NCBI GenBank assembly: GCA_945866125.1
Contig: CAMBFZ010000011.1
Location: 54,556 to 118,555 of the forward strand
Length of the DNA stretch: 64,000 bases
From: Bordetella parapertussis
GTDB lineage: Bacteria; Pseudomonadota; Gammaproteobacteria; Burkholderiales; Burkholderiaceae_D
Reading direction: 5' to 3'
Of this stretch, positions 59,790 to 64,000 are shown piece by piece. The first letter of the stretch is position 1. Each line of letters opens with the position of its first letter. The translations under genes were made by a program, and so were the position numbers. Below the pieces are notes generated by a model that made no database searches, had not been told where the DNA came from, and was given only the letters and a program-made list of their open reading frames with translations.

Positions 59790-61436
59790 TTATTGGCGGC
59801 TTAGACGAAAGCCGTCGTACCCCTTACTGACGACCTCGGCGCAAATCTGACGGTAGCGCAAAAATCCCCCCGGATAAGGCATAAAGACACGCGGCTTGCC
59901 CGGCACGTTTGCACCCAGATACCACGAGTGGGTTGCGCTTGGCAGCAAGGTTGCATTAGCGGCCGCGTTGACGGTGGCTACCCAGTCGTCGCTGGCCTGC
60001 GCACTGGCCTCGATACAGTCAAAACCTTCACTGCGCAAGTGCGCAATGCACGCGGTGATCCATTCCACATGCTGCTCAATAGCCGGGGGCATATTACACA
60101 GCACCGACGGACTGCCTGGACCGGTGATGGTAAACATATTGGGAAACCCGGGCACTTGTAACCCCAGATAATTACGCGGACCAGCACGCCAGGCGTCTTG
60201 CAGCAGCACGCCATCGCGCCCTTGAATATCGATCTTTAGCAAGGACCCGGTCATCGCATCAAAGCCGGTGGCAAAGACAATCGCATCCAGCGCAAACGCC
60301 TGCACGGACGTCTGGATGCCGTGCGGCGTGATGCGCTCAATGGGCGTGGCGCGCAAATTAACGAGATCAACATGCGCGGCATTGAAGGTCTCGAAATAAT
60401 CGGTATCAATCGGCGGCCGCTTTGCCGCAAACGGATGATCGATGTCAGCCAGTAGCGCAGCTTTGGCAGGATCTTTAACGGTCTGACGGATTTTATTGCG
60501 GATGAAATCGGCTGCGGTCTTGTTGGCCGCTTCGCTTTGCAGCAAATCCTGAAATGACGCGCGAAACTGCAGCCCGCCTTTTTGCCAGGCTGCTTCATAA
60601 ATCGCTTCCCGTTCGGCATCGCTGCAGTCCAGCGCCGAACGCGTCGAGATTCTGAACGGATGCGCGTTGGTGTTGGTGGTCATGATCTCGCGGAACGCAT
60701 CGGCATGATCTTTGGCATAGCGCTTAAAGGCGGTGTCAAGCGGGGCATTACGCGCAGGCACGCTGTAGTTGGCGGTGCGCTGAAATACAGTGACGTGCGC
60801 CGCCTGTTCGGCAATGACGGGAATAGCTTGGATGCCGGTCGAACCGGTACCAATCACACCCACGCGTTTGCCACTAAAATCTACGCCTTCGTGCGGCCAC
60901 TCACCCGTGTGCACCCACTGCCCGGCAAAGGTATCGAGTCCAGGAATATTGGGCACATTAGCCGACGACAGACAGCCCACCGCGGTGATGAAATAGGTCG
61001 CCGCGTAGGTCTGCCCCGCTTCGGTGGTGATATGCCAGCGATTGTCTGCTGCGACATAGCGGGCTTGCCGCACCCGGGTGTTTAGCACAATGTCAGAGCG
61101 CAAAGCAAAGCGGTCGGCGACATGATTGAGGTAACGCAAAATCTCTGGCTGCTGCGGATAACGCTCCGACCATTCCCATTCTTCCAACAACGCTTTGGAA
61201 AAATAATAAGAATAAGAATGACTCTCGGAGTCGCAGCGCGCGCCCGGATAACGATTCCAGTACCAGGTGCCCCCCACGCCGTTGGCAGCTTCCAGCACCT
61301 TGACGGATAAACCCAGCTTGTCACGTAGCTGCAGCAGCTGGTACATGCCGGAAAACCCGGCGCCAATGATGAGTGCGTCAAGCTGCACGGGCGGATCTGT
61401 CGAAAAATTTAATGCATTCACGGGAGTCGTTTGCAT
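59790..61436 (-). CDS. Baeyer-Villiger monooxygenase (FAD/NADPH, type I)
   Basis: 548 residues, with the FAD motif GAGFSG (25-30), the NADPH motif GTGSTG (196-201) and between them the type I Baeyer-Villiger fingerprint F-x-G-x-x-x-H-T-x-x-W-P at 170-181 (FAGQWVHTGEWP). Also present are GGTWYWNRYPGARCDSES and FATGFDAMTGSL. Such enzymes insert oxygen next to a ketone to make an ester or lactone, and work on cyclic, steroid-like or aryl ketones. It is read toward the second Liv operon and its SDR, with the stops one base apart. A 182-base gap separates it from the divergent HisD-like gene. Confidence 0.93.
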   Translation of the reverse strand: MQTTPVNALNFSTDPPVQLDALIIGAGFSGMYQLLQLRDKLGLSVKVLEAANGVGGTWYWNRYPGARCDSESHSYSYYFSKALLEEWEWSERYPQQPEILRYLNHVADRFALRSDIVLNTRVRQARYVAADNRWHITTEAGQTYAATYFITAVGCLSSANVPNIPGLDTFAGQWVHTGEWPHEGVDFSGKRVGVIGTGSTGIQAIPVIAEQAAHVTVFQRTANYSVPARNAPLDTAFKRYAKDHADAFREIMTTNTNAHPFRISTRSALDCSDAEREAIYEAAWQKGGLQFRASFQDLLQSEAANKTAADFIRNKIRQTVKDPAKAALLADIDHPFAAKRPPIDTDYFETFNAAHVDLVNLRATPIERITPHGIQTSVQAFALDAIVFATGFDAMTGSLLKIDIQGRDGVLLQDAWRAGPRNYLGLQVPGFPNMFTITGPGSPSVLCNMPPAIEQHVEWITACIAHLRSEGFDCIEASAQASDDWVATVNAAANATLLPSATHSWYLGANVPGKPRVFMPYPGGFLRYRQICAEVVSKGYDGFRLSRQ

Positions 61437-61618
61437 GGCGATAAAGTAGTCACTGTAACGGACAGCGTGGCAGACAGCGTATCCGGATTGGCAATCATGT
61501 TATTTTAAAAAAACAAAGGCGGCAGCTGGTAAACAAAACCAGCGCCGATGAATACAGGATAATATTTTGCGTCCCTTGATTTTGCGTCACCGACTATAAC
61601 AATAATTGAAAGCTGACT

Positions 61619-62932
61619 ATGATTCGCATCTTAAAGCACGGCCACAGCGCTGATCTGAAAACCCAAGACGCCACCAGCGTACGGGATACGGTCACGCAGA
61701 TTTTGAGCGACATCGAAACCCGCGGCGACTTAGCGGTTGCCGAGTATTCGAGCAAATTTGACCAATGGTCGCCGGTAAGTTTTCGATTGTCCGATGACGC
61801 CATTGCGCAGTGTGTTGGTACGCTCTCCACGGGGCAGCTCGACGATATTCGATTCGCCCAAACCCAGGTCAGAAATTTCGCCCAGATTCAACGCGAATCG
61901 ATCCACGATATCGAAGTAGAAACTTTACCCGGCGTGATACTGGGTCACAAAAATCTACCGGTCGAGAGTGTGGGCTGCTATGTCCCCGGCGGTAAATTTC
62001 CCCTGATCGCATCGGCCCACATGGGCGTCGTCACCGCCAAAGTTGCCGGCGTCGAGCGCATCCTGGCCGCTTCGCCGCCGATCCACGGTGTGCCCAACCC
62101 GGCAGTCGTCGCAGCAATGCATTTGGGTGGCGCTGACGAGATCTACACCTTTGGCGGTGTGCAGGCTATTGGCGCCATGGCCATCGGCACGCAAACCATT
62201 AAGCCAGTGTCGATGCTGATCGGTCCGGGCAATGCGTTTGTGGCCGAGGCTAAGCGGCAGCTGTTTGGGCGCGTCGGCATTGACCTGATCGCTGGCCCGA
62301 CCGAGACCCTGGTGATTGCCGACGATTCCGTCGATGCCGAGATGTGTGCCACCGACTTGTTGGGGCAGGCTGAGCACGGTTTTAATACGCCGGCCATTTT
62401 GCTGACCAACTCCGAGCAGCTGGCGCGCGACACCATGGCCGAGATTGAGCGCTTGTTAAAAATCCTGCCAACCGCCAGCACCGCTGCAGTATCGTGGCGC
62501 GATTATGGTGAAGTCATTGTGTGTGACACGACAGCGGAAATGGTCAGCGAAGCCGACCGCATCGCGTCCGAGCATGTGCAAGTGATGACATGCGACAGCG
62601 ATTATTTTTTACAGCATATGCGTAACTATGGCGCGCTATTTCTGGGCCCACGCACCAACGTGGCCTATGGCGACAAAGTCATCGGCACCAATCACACCCT
62701 GCCCACTGGCAAAGCAGCCCGCTACACAGGCGGGCTGTGGGTCGGCAAATTCATCAAAACCTGCACTTACCAAAAAGTGATGACGGACGAAGCCAGCGCC
62801 ATGGTCGGCGCGTATTGCTCGCGACTGTGCGCGTTGGAAGGCATGATCGGGCATGGCGAACAAGCCAATCTGCGGGTGCGTCGTTATGGCAAACAAGACG
62901 TGCCCTATGGTGGCGTGCCGGCGGCGTCGTGA
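61619..62932 (+). CDS. HisD-family zinc dehydrogenase, probably not histidinol-specific
   Basis: 437 residues. Zinc ligands expected from E. coli HisD are present: Q250 and H253 (GQAEHG), D352 and H412; the catalytic Glu-His pair is E318-H319 (SEHVQVM). The N-terminal block VGCYVPGGKFPLIASAHM differs from housekeeping HisD and resembles HpsN-type sulfopropanediol dehydrogenases. Absence of other his genes and a following SDR and TAXI gene support a catabolic role with a diol or hydroxylated acid. It overlaps the next gene by one base. Substrate not established. Confidence 0.86.
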   Translation: MIRILKHGHSADLKTQDATSVRDTVTQILSDIETRGDLAVAEYSSKFDQWSPVSFRLSDDAIAQCVGTLSTGQLDDIRFAQTQVRNFAQIQRESIHDIEVETLPGVILGHKNLPVESVGCYVPGGKFPLIASAHMGVVTAKVAGVERILAASPPIHGVPNPAVVAAMHLGGADEIYTFGGVQAIGAMAIGTQTIKPVSMLIGPGNAFVAEAKRQLFGRVGIDLIAGPTETLVIADDSVDAEMCATDLLGQAEHGFNTPAILLTNSEQLARDTMAEIERLLKILPTASTAAVSWRDYGEVIVCDTTAEMVSEADRIASEHVQVMTCDSDYFLQHMRNYGALFLGPRTNVAYGDKVIGTNHTLPTGKAARYTGGLWVGKFIKTCTYQKVMTDEASAMVGAYCSRLCALEGMIGHGEQANLRVRRYGKQDVPYGGVPAAS

Positions 62933-63690
62933 TGTTGAAGCCGCCTGATTTTCGGCTTGACGGCAAATCGGCGTTGGTTACCGGCGCGAGTCGAGGCATT
63001 GGTTTAGCTGCAGCCTGTGCGCTGGCGCAGGCTGGTGCCAAGGTTACGCTAGCAGCGCGCTCCGAAGGCGAGCTCGCGGCGGCCTGCGAGCAGATCACGG
63101 CAGCCGGCGGCCATGCGCGCTATGTGGTGCTTGATGTGACTGATTCGGCTGCGGTCGATGCCGCCGTTGAGCGCAATGGGCCGTTTCATATTCTGATTAA
63201 TAACGCCGGCATGAACCGCCCCAAGCTGCTTGTGGATGTGAGCAATGATGATCTGGATACGATTCTGGAATTGAATATCAAGTCGGTGTTTTACGCTGCC
63301 CGTGCCGTCGCGCAAAGCCTGATCAAGACCGGCGAGGCGGGCTCGATTATCACGATTTCTTCGCAGATGGGGCATGTCGGCAGTCCGCGTCGCACTGTTT
63401 ATTGCGCCAGCAAACACGCCGTGGAAGGCATGACCAAAGCACTGGCCTGGGAACTCGGCCCACATCGCATACGAGTCAATACCATTTGCCCGACATTTAT
63501 TGAAACGGCCTTCACCAAGGACATGCTCAATGACCCGGTTTTCACCGAATGGGTCACGAGCAAAATCGCTCTGGGGCGCATCGGTCAGCTGGATGAAATC
63601 ATGGGCGCGGTGGTGTTTCTGGCGAGTGAAGCGTCGAGCCTGATGACGGGCAGCGCGCTCATGCTAGATGGTGGCTGGACGGCGGCTTAG
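62932..63690 (+). CDS. Short-chain dehydrogenase/reductase paired with the HisD-like enzyme
   Basis: 252 residues. TGASRGIGLA, NNAGMNRP, ISSQMGHVGSPRR and YCASKHA mark a classical SDR with the Ser/Tyr/Lys set. The start overlaps the HisD-like stop (TGATG); the frame is open further up but inside the preceding gene. Translational coupling and family resemblance suggest the two enzymes act in series on one substrate, an alcohol first or a polyol. Confidence 0.9.
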   Translation: MLKPPDFRLDGKSALVTGASRGIGLAAACALAQAGAKVTLAARSEGELAAACEQITAAGGHARYVVLDVTDSAAVDAAVERNGPFHILINNAGMNRPKLLVDVSNDDLDTILELNIKSVFYAARAVAQSLIKTGEAGSIITISSQMGHVGSPRRTVYCASKHAVEGMTKALAWELGPHRIRVNTICPTFIETAFTKDMLNDPVFTEWVTSKIALGRIGQLDEIMGAVVFLASEASSLMTGSALMLDGGWTAA

Positions 63691-63752
63691 TGCAGCACAA
63701 ACGGTCGACGCTGTGATTACGCCAGCCCTCGAAAAAAATAGGACGATGACCG

Positions 63753-64000
63753 ATGAAAAAAACAATCAATGGCCCGCACTTGGTAGCGGCGGTGCAACGA
63801 CCTATTACGAGGCTGCTGGCGATTTCGTGGCGCGATCTGCTGGTGGTGCTGATCCCTATTTTGCTGGTGGCGTCGTTGCTTGGATGGGCGGCGGTCAAGC
63901 TGATCCGGCCGGCACCGCCGGATACGCTGGTGATTTTGGGCGGTGCTGAAGAGAGTAGTTTTCAGGTCACCGCGCAACGCTATGCCAAGAGCATCGCTGC
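63753..64000 (+). CDS. TAXI-family TRAP transporter solute-binding protein, 3'-truncated by window end
   Basis: The frame from the ATG at 63753 is open to the window end (at least 82 codons). It begins MKKTINGPHLVAAVQRPITR, has one membrane segment (LLVVLIPILLVASLLGWAAV) and then APPDTLVILGGAEESSFQVTAQ, the opening of a TAXI-type binding domain anchored to the inner membrane. RYAKSIA follows. This class feeds TRAP permeases, whose large subunit should lie downstream of the window. The gene begins 62 bases after the SDR stop, so it likely belongs to the HisD-like operon. AGGACG is the ribosome-binding site. Confidence 0.78.
   Translation, partial: MKKTINGPHLVAAVQRPITRLLAISWRDLLVVLIPILLVASLLGWAAVKLIRPAPPDTLVILGGAEESSFQVTAQRYAKSIA

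Noticed and set aside
1..64000. CRISPR arrays, transposase genes, integrase genes or plasmid origins
   Set aside because: I looked for regular direct repeats with spacers, transposase or integrase motifs and iterons, and found none.

Overview
The window looks like a chromosomal segment of a betaproteobacterium, probably Burkholderiales and perhaps Oxalobacteraceae-like. Moderate GC, proteobacterial core genes (acsA, YqhA, class I fumarase, murI), class I cytochromes, SoxYZ and paralogous branched-chain-type ABC importers support this; the genus cannot be fixed by eye. I see no transposase, plasmid or phage module and no CRISPR array.

Layout. 1-3154: the 3' part of an EgtB-type gene, a DUF427 gene, then an AT-rich, gene-poor stretch that ends at tRNA-Ser(GGA) and carries decayed tRNA-3'-end-like pieces. 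3336-8893: housekeeping block (acsA, yqhA-like, class I fumarase, murI, tRNA-His with a near-consensus promoter). 8993-16143: a lipoprotein, a GGDEF-EAL protein with sensor domains, a small lipoprotein, a GIY-YIG protein, a RarD-type exporter, a phage-like small protein and a membrane fatty acid desaturase. 16268-20366: probable operon of a DUF1111 dihaem protein, a mandelate-racemase-like enzyme and an acyl-CoA synthetase. 20748-28277: periplasmic oxidation block with a PQQ alcohol dehydrogenase carrying the Asp-x-Asp lanthanide signature, its cytochrome c, small exported proteins, a formylglycine-generating-enzyme-like protein, a Sel1 protein and an orphan soxYZ pair.

28352-37552 is a long plus-strand catabolic run: class II aldolase, SCP-x-type thiolase, two single-hotdog MaoC proteins, SDR, alpha-methylacyl-CoA racemase, two atypical crotonases, an isovaleryl/long-chain-type acyl-CoA dehydrogenase, GST and a DsbA-fold isomerase. 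The combination points to beta-oxidation of 2-methyl-branched (isoprenoid, sterol side chain or alicyclic) acyl-CoAs. On the minus strand (37615-45316) follow a nitronate monooxygenase and a complete Liv-type importer with an acyl-CoA synthetase inside the operon. A Kv-channel/zinc-ribbon/TerB fusion and two multihaem cytochromes come next. 49066-53264 holds an esterase/NIPSNAP/UxaA/aminotransferase operon. 53421-59788 is a second Liv importer with two SDRs interleaved, ending against a Baeyer-Villiger monooxygenase. The window closes with a HisD-family dehydrogenase, an SDR and the start of a TAXI-type TRAP binding protein.

Taken together, about 35 kb is devoted to import, activation and oxidation of organic acids, ketones or alcohols, yet I find no DNA-binding regulator gene in it. 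The most interesting points are the branched-acyl-CoA island with substituted crotonase active sites, the racemase homologue with its second lysine replaced by arginine, the lanthanide-type dehydrogenase near orphan soxYZ, the channel-TerB fusion, a perfect 22-bp inverted repeat, and two REP-like hairpins of one family.
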